DNA from: an uncultured Oscillospiraceae bacterium
Lineage (GTDB): Bacteria; Bacillota; Clostridia; Oscillospirales; Oscillospiraceae
Assembly: GCA_910587645.1 (NCBI GenBank)
Contig: CAJUNA010000016.1
Coordinates: forward strand, 1-15,600
Reading direction: 5' to 3'
Length of the DNA: 15,600 bases
Shown here: in pieces, positions 8,088 to 14,511 of the stretch
Position numbering within the stretch: position 1 is the first letter of the stretch
How the letters are laid out: each line of letters begins with the position of its first letter
Position numbers and translations under genes: made by a program
Notes under the pieces: model-generated
What the model saw: only the letters and a program-made list of their open reading frames with translations
The model's database searches: none
Told to the model about the DNA's origin: nothing

Positions 8088-9344
8088 TCAGGGCTGATAC
8101 GGCAATCCCGACAGCCAGCGGCGGAGGAGGTCAAAGGCATGGCTGGCAGCGGCGGTGCGGACCCGGTCGCGGCCCCTGCCCTTGCCGCAGGAGAGCTTTT
8201 GGCAGACAGTCTCCCCTCCGGTGGAGAGGGCGATGTAGACAATGCCGGTTTCATTTCCGCGATCATCGGGATCCGGCCCGGCCACACCGGTGACAGAGAC
8301 AGCGAGGTCGCTGCCGCAGATGTTCCGGCAGTGCTCCGCCATCGCGCGGGCCACCGGCTCCGACACCGCGCCAAATTCGTCCAGAAGAGCCTGGGGTACT
8401 CCTAGAACACCGGCTTTCACCCCGTTGGTGTAGCTGACTACGCCGCCGCGAAAGACCTCCGATGCGCCGGGGAGGTCGGTGATCCGCTTGGCGATCAGGC
8501 CGCCGGTGCAGCTCTCGGCGGCGGAAAGGGTAAGGCCCTTCTGCCGCAGGAGCGTGGATACTACGGCCTCCAGGCTGTCCACGTCCACGCCGTAGACCAC
8601 ATCGCCCAGGGTTTCGCAGACCTGCCCGACCAGGGGGCGGAGCATCTCCTCGGCTTCTTCAGCGGAGCTGGCCTTGGCCGTGGCGCGGACCATGCACTCG
8701 TTGAGCTTGGCGTAGGGAGCCAGGGTCGGGTTGGACAGGCGGGTCATGGGTTCCCGGAGGGCTTCCTCCACGGAGCTTTCGCCCATGCCGAAAATTTTGA
8801 TTTCATGGCTGACAATCACCCCGTCAGTCAGTTTTTCCAGATATTGTATTCCCCGGTGTTCAAACATGTACTGGCATTCAAAGGGAGGCCCCGGCAGCAT
8901 CAGCACATGGACGCCGCCCTCCTCAAAAGCGCAGCCGGGGGCTGTACCCACGGGGTTATCGAAAACAGTACAATTTTCCGGCAGGAGGGCTTGCTGGACG
9001 TTGTTTTCCGGCATTTCCTTCCCCAGCCGGTTCCGGAACCAGGAGCGGATTTCCTCCAGGATATCCGCGTGGAGCTCCAATTTTCTCCCGAAAGTCTTGC
9101 AGATAGTTTGCTTTGTCAGGTCATCGTAGGTGGGTCCCAGGCCCCCGGTGGTAATGATGATGTCCGCGCGTTTTCTGGCAGTTTCCAGGGCGGCTTCCAG
9201 GCGCTGGGGGTTATCGCCCACCACCGTATGGTGGTGGACCGTAATCCCCAATGCGCTTAATTTTTCCGAGAGGTACTGGGCGTCTGTGTTGGCGATGTTC
9301 CCTAGAAGGAGTTCGGTTCCTACAGCGATCAGTTCGGCTGTCAT
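8088..9344 (-). CDS. cinA: CinA: competence/damage-inducible protein, NMN amidohydrolase domain
   Basis: This 418-residue cytoplasmic protein has the full-length two-part CinA layout. The N-terminal molybdopterin-binding-like (COG1058) domain, about 1-170, starts ELIAVGTELLLG and holds TTGGLGPTYDDLT (66-77), linked in the family to ADP-ribose or nucleotide pyrophosphatase activity. The C-terminal PncC-type domain (about 255-415) has the AAESCTGG motif (275-282, catalytic serine S278) and TGVAGP (352-357), and deamidates nicotinamide mononucleotide to nicotinate mononucleotide in NAD recycling. The ATG has AAAGGA about 7 nt upstream. It follows thiI by 44 nt with no promoter between, so the two are probably cotranscribed from the thiI promoter. 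It carries no sign of truncation. No clear terminator lies after it. Confidence 0.95.
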   Translation of the reverse strand: MTAELIAVGTELLLGNIANTDAQYLSEKLSALGITVHHHTVVGDNPQRLEAALETARKRADIIITTGGLGPTYDDLTKQTICKTFGRKLELHADILEEIRSWFRNRLGKEMPENNVQQALLPENCTVFDNPVGTAPGCAFEEGGVHVLMLPGPPFECQYMFEHRGIQYLEKLTDGVIVSHEIKIFGMGESSVEEALREPMTRLSNPTLAPYAKLNECMVRATAKASSAEEAEEMLRPLVGQVCETLGDVVYGVDVDSLEAVVSTLLRQKGLTLSAAESCTGGLIAKRITDLPGASEVFRGGVVSYTNGVKAGVLGVPQALLDEFGAVSEPVARAMAEHCRNICGSDLAVSVTGVAGPDPDDRGNETGIVYIALSTGGETVCQKLSCGKGRGRDRVRTAAASHAFDLLRRWLSGLPYQP

Positions 9345-9358
9345 AGCGGTTCCTTTCT

Positions 9359-9377
9359 GCCGCCGCTGCGCGGCGGC
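9359..9377 (-). other. GC-rich hairpin between thiI and cinA
   Basis: A perfect 8-bp stem GCCGCCGC / GCGGCGGC (9359-9366 with 9370-9377) closes a 3-nt loop, and lies just before the cinA ribosome binding site. No T run follows on either strand, so it is not a standard terminator. It could pause transcription, set the thiI/cinA ratio or stabilise one mRNA half (inference). Confidence 0.6.
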
Positions 9378-9388
9378 GCATGTTTGCT

Positions 9389-10567
9389 CTAATCGTTCAT
9401 GGAGATGGTTCTTCTCTCTATATTCGCCATGGCCCTTTCCACCAATCCCTCCACATCCAAAACCTTTTCATACTCTAATACTTCGTCTAAATGGGGATGG
9501 GTTTTAGGATGCCGGGGCGTGAAAACCGTACAGCAATCCTCGTAGGGCTGGATCGAGGTGTCAAATGTCCCTATTTTCCTGGAAATCAAAATAATCTCCT
9601 GTTTATCCATGCCAATCACAGGGCGCAAAACAGGAATCCCGCATACCTGGTCGGAAACCGATAAAGCATCCATAGTTTGGCTGGCTACCTGCCCTAAGCT
9701 CTCACCGGTCACTAATGCCCTGGCTCCCGTGCGGCGGGCCACCTCTTGGGCCAGCCGCATCATAAAACGCCGCATGATCAGTGTAAAGTGATCCTCCGGG
9801 CAGTCCCGGCGGATAGCTTCCTGAATCTCGGTGAAGGGCACGATGTGAAGCTTCATCCGCCCACACCAGGGCGTCAGCTCCTTGGCGAGCTGGATCACTT
9901 TGTCCAGAGCCATCTGCGATGTGTAGGGCGGGGAGAAGAAATGGACTAATTCTAACTGTACGCCCCGCTTCGCGATCATATACGAGGCAACTGGACTGTC
10001 AATGCCTCCACTGAGCAGGCTGACCGCTGTGCCGCCCATGCCGATGGGCAGGCCGCCGGCCCCGGGCTGGCTCGGCCCGTGGACGTAGGCCGCTTTTTCG
10101 CGGATCTCTACGTGGACACACAGCTCCGGCGTGTGGACGTCTACCTTTAAGTGAGGATAGGCATCGTGGAGCAGGCCCCCTACATATTGGCTGATCTCCA
10201 TGCTGTTCATGGGGAAATGCTTGTCCGCCCGCTTTGTCTCTACCTTAAAAGTTTGGGCAGCGCGCAGCGCGCCATCCAGATAGTTCCGCGCGCAGTGGAA
10301 AATAGCGTCCTTGTCCTTGGGACAAAACCGGGCACGGGTAGCGGCAATGACACCAAATACCTGCTTGCAGGCCGCGTAGGCGCCGTCCAGGTCGCAGGTC
10401 TCGTCTTGCGGCTCAACGTAAATGGTGCTCTGCTTGGAGTACACATGAAAGCTGCCGTAGTGCTGGAGACGGCGGCGGATGTTGGCGTTGAGCTTGTCCT
10501 CAAAAGTCCGGCGGTTCAGCCCCTTAAGCACCACCTCGCCCAGCTTGAGCAGAATAATTTCGTTCAT
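9389..10567 (-). CDS. thiI: ThiI: tRNA 4-thiouridine synthase
   Basis: This 392-residue cytoplasmic enzyme adenylates U8 of tRNA and transfers sulfur from a cysteine desulfurase to make 4-thiouridine; in some bacteria it also feeds thiazole synthesis. The N-terminal ferredoxin-like and THUMP domains (about 1-165) start IILLKLGEVVLKGLNR. The PP-loop SGGIDSP is at 186-192. The region ALVTGESLGQVASQT (284-298) is diagnostic. C345 or C346 in YEDCC is the likely equivalent of the conserved catalytic cysteine near 344. There is no C-terminal rhodanese domain, as is usual in Firmicutes. The ATG has AAAGGA upstream and a strong promoter precedes it. It is divergent from malQ and leads the thiI-cinA unit; no cysteine desulfurase gene is in the window. 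Confidence 0.96.
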   Translation of the reverse strand: MNEIILLKLGEVVLKGLNRRTFEDKLNANIRRRLQHYGSFHVYSKQSTIYVEPQDETCDLDGAYAACKQVFGVIAATRARFCPKDKDAIFHCARNYLDGALRAAQTFKVETKRADKHFPMNSMEISQYVGGLLHDAYPHLKVDVHTPELCVHVEIREKAAYVHGPSQPGAGGLPIGMGGTAVSLLSGGIDSPVASYMIAKRGVQLELVHFFSPPYTSQMALDKVIQLAKELTPWCGRMKLHIVPFTEIQEAIRRDCPEDHFTLIMRRFMMRLAQEVARRTGARALVTGESLGQVASQTMDALSVSDQVCGIPVLRPVIGMDKQEIILISRKIGTFDTSIQPYEDCCTVFTPRHPKTHPHLDEVLEYEKVLDVEGLVERAMANIERRTISMND

Positions 10568-10607
10568 CCTTGTGTTTCCTTTCCGGATTTGTTTGGTTTC
10601 CTGCCAT

Positions 10608-10636
10608 ATTATAGTCGATTTCTATTTGTTTTGCAA
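10608..10636 (-). promoter_or_regulatory. Promoter of thiI-cinA
   Basis: The minus strand has TTGCAA (10631-10636), a 17-nt spacer and a perfect TATAAT (10608-10613). The leader would be about 35 nt to the thiI ATG at 10567. It is divergent from the malQ promoter about 100 nt away. Confidence 0.85.
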
Positions 10637-10738
10637 GGGCAGGCTGTTCCCGGGGGAAGAAACCCTGCGGCCTAACGGGGCGTTCACAGGGTGGCAGCGG
10701 CTTTCAGCCTAATTTTCACCTGCCCGCCGGAATTTTAC

Positions 10739-10767
10739 TTTACACAACGGAATTGTGATGGTAGAAT
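10739..10767 (+). promoter_or_regulatory. Promoter of malQ with an inverted repeat in the spacer
   Basis: TTTACA (10739-10744), a 17-nt spacer and TAGAAT (10762-10767) fit sigma-A. CACAA (10743-10747) and TTGTG (10753-10757) form an inverted repeat between the two hexamers, a place where a repressor would block polymerase. No regulator gene is next to it, so the operator reading is tentative. Leader about 40 nt. Confidence 0.65.
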
Positions 10768-10813
10768 AAAAAGGATAGCCCCCACTAATACCGAAACAGA
10801 AAGAGTGATTATT

Positions 10814-12292
10814 ATGGACCGCAGCAGCGGCATATTGTTACCTATCACAGCCCTCCCCTCGCCCTACGGCATCGGCACGTTTGGAAAAGAAGCCTATGCT
10901 TTTGCCAGGTTCCTCCGCGCGGCGGGGCAGAAATACTGGCAGCTCCTGCCCCTTGGCCCCACCAGCTACGGGGACAGCCCTTACCAGAGCTTTTCCACCT
11001 TCGCTGGCAACCCCTATTTTATTGACTTGGATCTGCTGAAGGAGGACGGCCTGCTGATCCAGGCAGACCTGGACGGCGCGGACTGGGGGGGTGACCCCCG
11101 CTATGTGGACTACGGCAAGATCTACGCCGCCCGCTTTGCCGTTTTGCGCAAGGCTTTTCAGGCGGGATATCCCCGGGATAAGGAAAAGGTGGAAGCTTTC
11201 CGCGCGGCTAACCAATGGCTGGACAACTACGCCCTTTATATGGCGGTTAAGAGCCATTTCGGTATGAAAAGCTGGCTGGAGTGGCCCGATGAGGACATCC
11301 GGCTCCGCAAAGCTGCCGCCGTTAATCGCTACAGCCGCGATTTGGCGGAGGATGTGGATTTTTATATCTACCTGCAATATCTGTTTTTCCAGCAGTGGAA
11401 GGCCCTGCGGGATTATATCCACTCCCTTGGCATCTCCATTATCGGGGATCTGCCCATCTATGTGGCCATGGATTCCGCTGATGTGTGGGCAGAACCGGAA
11501 TTTTTCCAGTTAGGGGAGAACCTTGTCCCCACGGAGGTTTCCGGCGTACCGCCGGATTATTTCACCGCAGACGGGCAGCTCTGGGGCAATCCCCTCTACG
11601 ACTACGAGCGGATGAAGAAAGACGGCTACGGCTGGTGGATCCGCCGTATCGAAGGGGTGGGCCGCCTGTTTGACGTGATCCGCATTGACCATTTCCGGGG
11701 AATGGAAAGCTACTGGGCGGTACCCTACGGCGAGACGACCGCCAAGCACGGCCGCTGGCGCAAGGGCCCTGGCATGGCGCTGGTGGGGGCCTTAACCCAG
11801 TGGTTCCCCGGCCTGCAATTTATTGCGGAGGATCTGGGCTTTCTGACCCCTGCTGTCCACGCGCTTTTGGATGAATCCAAGCTCCCCGGCATGAAGGTGC
11901 TGGAATTTGCCTTTGACGCCCGGGAGCCAAGCAATTACCTTCCCCATACCTATGACCACCATTGCGTATGCTATGTGGGCACCCACGATAACGAGACTGT
12001 CATGCAGTGGCGGGAACAGGCGGACAAGGCAAATGTTTCCATGGCCCGGAAATACCTGGGGTTGAATGAGGCGGAGGGCTTCCATTGGGGCATGATCCGG
12101 GGGGGCATGTCCTCGGTGGCGGATACCTTCGTGGTCCAGATGCAGGACTGCCTGGGATTGGGCGCGGAGGGCCGCATGAACACCCCAGGCACCCCGGAGG
12201 GAAACTGGCGCTGGCGGCTTCTTCCCAATGAAGCAAGCCCCGCCCTGGCAAAAAAACTGCTTATTTATACGAAAATGTATGGCAGAATTTGA
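10814..12292 (+). CDS. malQ: MalQ: 4-alpha-glucanotransferase (amylomaltase, GH77)
   Basis: This 492-residue cytoplasmic enzyme disproportionates maltodextrins by moving alpha-1,4-glucan chains to glucose or other glucans. It starts with the GH77 signature RSSGILLPITALPSPYGIG and keeps QLLPLGPT and DSPYQSFSTFAGNP. The catalytic residues match GH77: nucleophile D292 in IRIDHFRG, acid/base E339 in FIAEDLGF, and D392 in GTHDNET. Its length is normal for the family. The ATG at 10814 was chosen because homologous sequence starts there and it follows the promoter; the open frame back to 10691 is non-conserved. The ribosome binding site is weak (AAAGAGTG). It appears to be a single-gene unit; no other maltose or glycogen gene is in the window. 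Confidence 0.96.
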   Translation: MDRSSGILLPITALPSPYGIGTFGKEAYAFARFLRAAGQKYWQLLPLGPTSYGDSPYQSFSTFAGNPYFIDLDLLKEDGLLIQADLDGADWGGDPRYVDYGKIYAARFAVLRKAFQAGYPRDKEKVEAFRAANQWLDNYALYMAVKSHFGMKSWLEWPDEDIRLRKAAAVNRYSRDLAEDVDFYIYLQYLFFQQWKALRDYIHSLGISIIGDLPIYVAMDSADVWAEPEFFQLGENLVPTEVSGVPPDYFTADGQLWGNPLYDYERMKKDGYGWWIRRIEGVGRLFDVIRIDHFRGMESYWAVPYGETTAKHGRWRKGPGMALVGALTQWFPGLQFIAEDLGFLTPAVHALLDESKLPGMKVLEFAFDAREPSNYLPHTYDHHCVCYVGTHDNETVMQWREQADKANVSMARKYLGLNEAEGFHWGMIRGGMSSVADTFVVQMQDCLGLGAEGRMNTPGTPEGNWRWRLLPNEASPALAKKLLIYTKMYGRI

Positions 12293-12495
12293 GAAACCGT
12301 TTGGCTGGAGGGGCTGACAAGGGGAGCTATGATTTGGGAAAGTTTCTCAGCTATTTGGTGCTTTTCTTATGTATGGTGTTCTCTCCTTTCTGTTGACTGC
12401 AACGTAAGTGTAACCGAAAGGCATGGCGAAAGCTATTACCATTACCACTAAAGAACCAGGGACAAACCAAGCATATGCAACAGTGGCGGGAAATG

Positions 12496-12548
12496 AAAAA
12501 TAGCCCCCTGTGGTTCACCGGATAAGTTCCGGCGAGCCGCAGGGGGCT
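12496..12548 (-). terminator. Branched terminator-like hairpin
   Basis: A 12-bp stem with one wobble (12502-12513 with 12537-12548) carries an inner 5-bp hairpin CCGGA/TCCGG (12518-12532). On the minus strand it is followed by A then five T; on the + strand only a weak CCTTTA follows. It could end minus-strand transcription coming from the ICE side, or serve as a weak stop for malQ 210 nt upstream. Confidence 0.65.
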
Positions 12549-12607
12549 GCTTGCCTTTATGAAAGTATGAAAGACTGACCTCGGAGCGGCAGGGAGTTCG
12601 ACTCACC

Positions 12608-12916
12608 TTATTGAGAAAAAGGGCTTTTTGCATCTCCGGTTTGGTTATTAAAAAAATAGCCGGATTTTTGGCTTTTCAACTTTGGGGGCCATATTTTCTG
12701 AATTTCTTCGTTTTTGCTGTGTATCTTTTTTATCAACATATTATCTGACATAAACAGACTCAGGTTACTTTTATTCTGCATAATCAGCCATTTACCATAA
12801 AGCGCATCACTTTCTACCAAGAGAATACTAAATCCATGTTCTTTTTCATTGCCTATCCTTCCCCACGCTAGACAGCGTCTACCCAAGACAAGGGAATTGT
12901 GATAGAAAGGAAGCAT
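12608..12916 (-). CDS. Doubtful AT-rich open frame, no recognised family
   Basis: The frame gives 102 residues, with a folded-looking middle (HGFSILLVESDALYGKWL) and a basic C-terminus. There is no ribosome binding site before the ATG at 12916, and the composition is lower in GC than the neighbours. It ends 60 nt before a minus-strand terminator, which is the only support for a real gene. It may be the C-terminal remnant of a gene cut by the IS element to its right. No function is proposed. Confidence 0.22.
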   Translation of the reverse strand: MLPFYHNSLVLGRRCLAWGRIGNEKEHGFSILLVESDALYGKWLIMQNKSNLSLFMSDNMLIKKIHSKNEEIQKIWPPKLKSQKSGYFFNNQTGDAKSPFSQ

Positions 12917-12939
12917 CTTGAACGACAGGGAAAAGAAAA

Positions 12940-13284
12940 ATGGATGCGGCCTATCACCGGCATGGCATAAATGATAAAGAGTGGGCGTTGCTGGAACCCC
13001 GTTTGCCAGGACAGCTTACGGGAAGTGGGGCAGCGTTCATCAGAGGTTCATCCGTTGGCGCAGAAAAGGTGTTGGGGAAAAACTTCTGGAAATTCTGATT
13101 GATGAGCCGGATTGAAACCCGTGATTCTGCCAAGACAGAATCGTAAAGAACAGCATGACTATGATTGCTTCTATCCCTGAAACGCTGGAGAGGTATTGCC
13201 GCCCGCTATGCCAAGATCTGAGATACTTTTATCATCGCGGTACATCTTCATTGTATCGCGATTTGGGCTGCTATCCATGTTTGA
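12940..13284 (+). pseudogene. IS5-family transposase pseudogene
   Basis: The first frame runs from ATG 12940 to TGA 13098. After about residue 29 the sequence jumps, by an internal deletion, to a segment that belongs about 40 residues further on in intact homologues and is read in another frame. At least two more frame changes and in-frame stops occur before the C-terminal block. No product with DDE activity can be made. Recognition rests on conserved blocks I know from the family, not on an alignment. Confidence 0.78.
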
Positions 13285-13296
13285 CTCGTGTAAACA
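12940..13296 (+). mobile_element. Decayed IS5-family element with a broken transposase
   Basis: The + strand keeps blocks of an IS5-family (IS427-like) transposase in order but in shifting frames. The N-terminus is MDAAYHRHGINDKEWALLEP at 12940-12999, followed by RFIRWRRKG and EKLLEILIDEPD ending at TGA 13113-13115. Next come VILPRQNRKEQHDYD (about 13120-13165), then LKRWRGIAARYAK and the C-terminal IAVHLHCIAIWAAIHV ending at TGA 13282-13284. Most of the middle, including catalytic DDE residues, is missing. Family transposases have about 250-280 residues, so well over half of the gene is gone. The right edge is inferred at about 13296, next to the truncated ICE gene; the left end was not found. 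Confidence 0.8.
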
Positions 13297-13413
13297 CTAT
13301 TTATAGAGGCGGCTGGCGGTAGTTAAATACTGCTTCCAGCCGTCCACATCCCGCGTGACGGTTTGGGCGGTGTGGCTTGCCAGCTCGGATACAAATTGTA
13401 GTTTGCTTGCCAT
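13297..13413 (-). pseudogene. First 38 codons of a large ICE helicase/methylase-type gene, truncated
   Basis: A perfect AAGGAGG lies before the ATG at 13413. The 38 residues (MASKLQFVSELASHTAQTVT, then RDVDGWKQYLTTASRLYK) match the N-terminus of the very large SNF2-helicase/DNA-methylase-type proteins of Clostridia conjugative elements. Those proteins continue LYKYPF... with a QxxIYAQRPDA block; here TAG follows LYK directly. The break coincides with the inferred end of the IS remnant, so IS insertion is the likely cause. Intact members run well over 1,000 residues, so nearly the whole gene is absent. The start signals remain intact, so a short peptide may still be made. Family assignment is from memory of the N-terminal pattern. 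Confidence 0.65.
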
Positions 13414-13435
13414 GAAAACCTCCTTATTTCAGAAT

Positions 13436-13481
13436 AGAAAAGCCCGGAGGGGAACAGCGGTCAGACTGTTCCCCTCCGGGC
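13436..13481 (-). terminator. Strong terminator after the small membrane protein gene
   Basis: A perfect 16-bp stem (13442-13457 with 13466-13481) closes an 8-nt loop; the minus strand then has TTTTC. It lies 16 nt past the stop of the membrane protein gene and just before the truncated ICE gene, so that gene fragment would receive only read-through. Confidence 0.88.
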
Positions 13482-13497
13482 CTTATAAATTGTGTGG

Positions 13498-13728
13498 TCA
13501 GGCTTTTTCGCCTTTTCCTGTGAGAATCCCCAAATACTTGACCATCAGGGGAATATAAGTGAGGGTAAACACCACCGAAGCGGCAATCCGCACACCCTTC
13601 TTGCACTTCTCCGTTATTTGCAGACCCACCAGCAGACCGATGGAAAACAGACAGAACTTGACAATAGCCAAATCCTTCCAGTCGCTCTGCCTGATAAATT
13701 CGTCCGCACTGTCAAAAATTCGCTTCAT
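13498..13728 (-). CDS. Small ICE-encoded membrane protein (function unknown)
   Basis: This 76-residue protein starts MKRIFDSADEFIRQSDWKDLA and has two predicted membrane helices, about 20-38 (AIVKFCLFSIGLLVGLQI) and about 47-70 (RIAASVVFTLTYIPLMVKYL), joined by a short basic loop (EKCKKG). Proteins of this form recur in conjugative elements of gut Clostridia, sometimes labelled permease without evidence. The ATG at 13728 has GGGAGG 9 nt upstream; the frame back to 13803 overlaps the promoter and was rejected. It is a one-gene unit between a consensus promoter and a strong terminator. Role unknown; a membrane factor of the transfer machinery or its exclusion is conceivable but unsupported. Confidence 0.8.
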   Translation of the reverse strand: MKRIFDSADEFIRQSDWKDLAIVKFCLFSIGLLVGLQITEKCKKGVRIAASVVFTLTYIPLMVKYLGILTGKGEKA

Positions 13729-13773
13729 AGTGGTTCCTCCCTTCGATACGATGCGGTTACTTCCTACGAAACA

Positions 13774-13803
13774 ATTATAACCTGCCAAGCGCGGCCCTGT
13801 CAA
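13774..13803 (-). promoter_or_regulatory. Consensus sigma-A promoter inside the ICE block
   Basis: The minus strand has a perfect TTGACA (13798-13803), an 18-nt spacer and a perfect TATAAT (13774-13779). Transcription would start near 13767, about 40 nt before the membrane protein ATG. It begins 13 nt after the stop codon of the preceding gene. In an intact element it would also drive any read-through into the large gene downstream. Confidence 0.9.
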
Positions 13804-13816
13804 TGATTGTTAGGAA

Positions 13817-14092
13817 TCAGGGGGGCTGCTTGTTCTGGTTCATCCTGTCCAGCACAGCCCTCTGCGCCGGAGAGAGGACGCGGGGCGGCGATACCTTCAG
13901 CCACTTCTTCGGCAGCTCAAACGTCAGCCCGCCCCAGGCGTTAGCGGCAGTCTGGCGCACCTGCTCCGGGTGGGACTGGCACAGCTCCAAAAGCTGATGT
14001 TTCAAAGCCTCGTTGTGGGTGTAGATACTGGCTGTGCGCTCCGCCTCGTTGAAATTGATAACTGTCTCCTTCTCGATGTTGGTCAGCCGCAT
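13817..14092 (-). CDS. Small conserved ICE-type protein (function unknown)
   Basis: This 91-residue soluble, basic protein starts MRLTNIEKETVINFNEAERT and contains IYTHNEALKHQLLELC and GGLTFELPKKWLKVSPPR. The pattern resembles a short protein common in conjugative elements of Clostridia, where it is variously labelled without functional proof. No catalytic motif, metal site or membrane helix is visible. The ATG at 14092 was chosen because homologues start at MRLT and GGAGAGG lies just upstream, overlapping the end of the previous gene (stop at 14097). It is the last gene of the topB-led run before the internal promoter at 13774. Confidence 0.78.
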   Translation of the reverse strand: MRLTNIEKETVINFNEAERTASIYTHNEALKHQLLELCQSHPEQVRQTAANAWGGLTFELPKKWLKVSPPRVLSPAQRAVLDRMNQNKQPP

Positions 14093-14096
14093 GGCG

Positions 14097-14507
14097 TCAC
14101 CTCTCCGGGTCCCGGCTGGGGGGAGCGGTCCCACCCTGGGACTTCCCGGCTCCCTCCTGGCATTGGCGCAGATTGTCCAGGACAGAGGGCGGCTTGGGGG
14201 CTTCATTGTTGATGATGCCGTCAATCTGGTTGTAGTTGCCCTCCACGCTCATTTCAGCCGCCGCCAAATGGTTCGGCTTCACCTCCTGGGGGACCTTTAC
14301 TTCATATGCGGGCTTGAATTGCTCCACCTCCCTGTAAAGCGCCTGACGGCGCGCGTCATTGATAAGCCCTAACTGCTGGGCCATATCCAGAGAACCGATA
14401 TAGGTCCAATACCATGCCAACTGAGCTTCGGGGCGGGCGTTTTCCCTGGTAATCTCGCGGATCGTCTCACTTTTCAGCCCCGCAATAACCTGTTCCACAT
14501 CACGCAT
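14097..14507 (-). CDS. Conserved ICE-type hypothetical protein
   Basis: This 136-residue soluble protein starts MRDVEQVIAGLKSETIREIT and has a helical N-terminal half with LAWYWTYIGSLDMAQQLGLI, which contains aromatic residues that look like a packed helix, and a C-terminal half with VKPNHLAAAEMSVEGNYNQI. The tail (about 110-136) is proline- and serine-rich and probably disordered. It has no recognised enzyme motif. The ATG lies 4 nt after the stop of the XRE gene and the next ATG follows 4 nt after its own stop, so it is part of a tight operon with topB. Similar proteins sit at this place in Clostridia elements as far as I recall. Confidence 0.75.
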   Translation of the reverse strand: MRDVEQVIAGLKSETIREITRENARPEAQLAWYWTYIGSLDMAQQLGLINDARRQALYREVEQFKPAYEVKVPQEVKPNHLAAAEMSVEGNYNQIDGIINNEAPKPPSVLDNLRQCQEGAGKSQGGTAPPSRDPER

Positions 14508-14511
14508 AGGC

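Larger units (their letters stand above)
12293..12939. other. Gene-poor junction between malQ and the ICE remnant
   Basis: About 650 bases hold no confident gene. Visible are weak repeats GAGAAAC (12291-12297) / GTTTCTC (12342-12348), a 26-codon frame at 12423-12503 (MAKAITITTKEPG...) with a poor binding site, the hairpin at 12496-12548, and an AT-rich segment at about 12600-12900 with a doubtful minus-strand frame. The base composition shift from malQ suggests acquired and decayed DNA at the edge of the conjugative element. Confidence 0.55.

Noticed and set aside
9359..9377. The thiI-cinA hairpin as an intrinsic terminator
   Set aside because: No T run follows on either strand and no promoter for cinA was found after it.
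10691..10813. Upstream extension of malQ by 41 codons
   Set aside because: It covers the promoter at 10739-10767 and has no family similarity; GH77 enzymes start at the RSSGILLP region.
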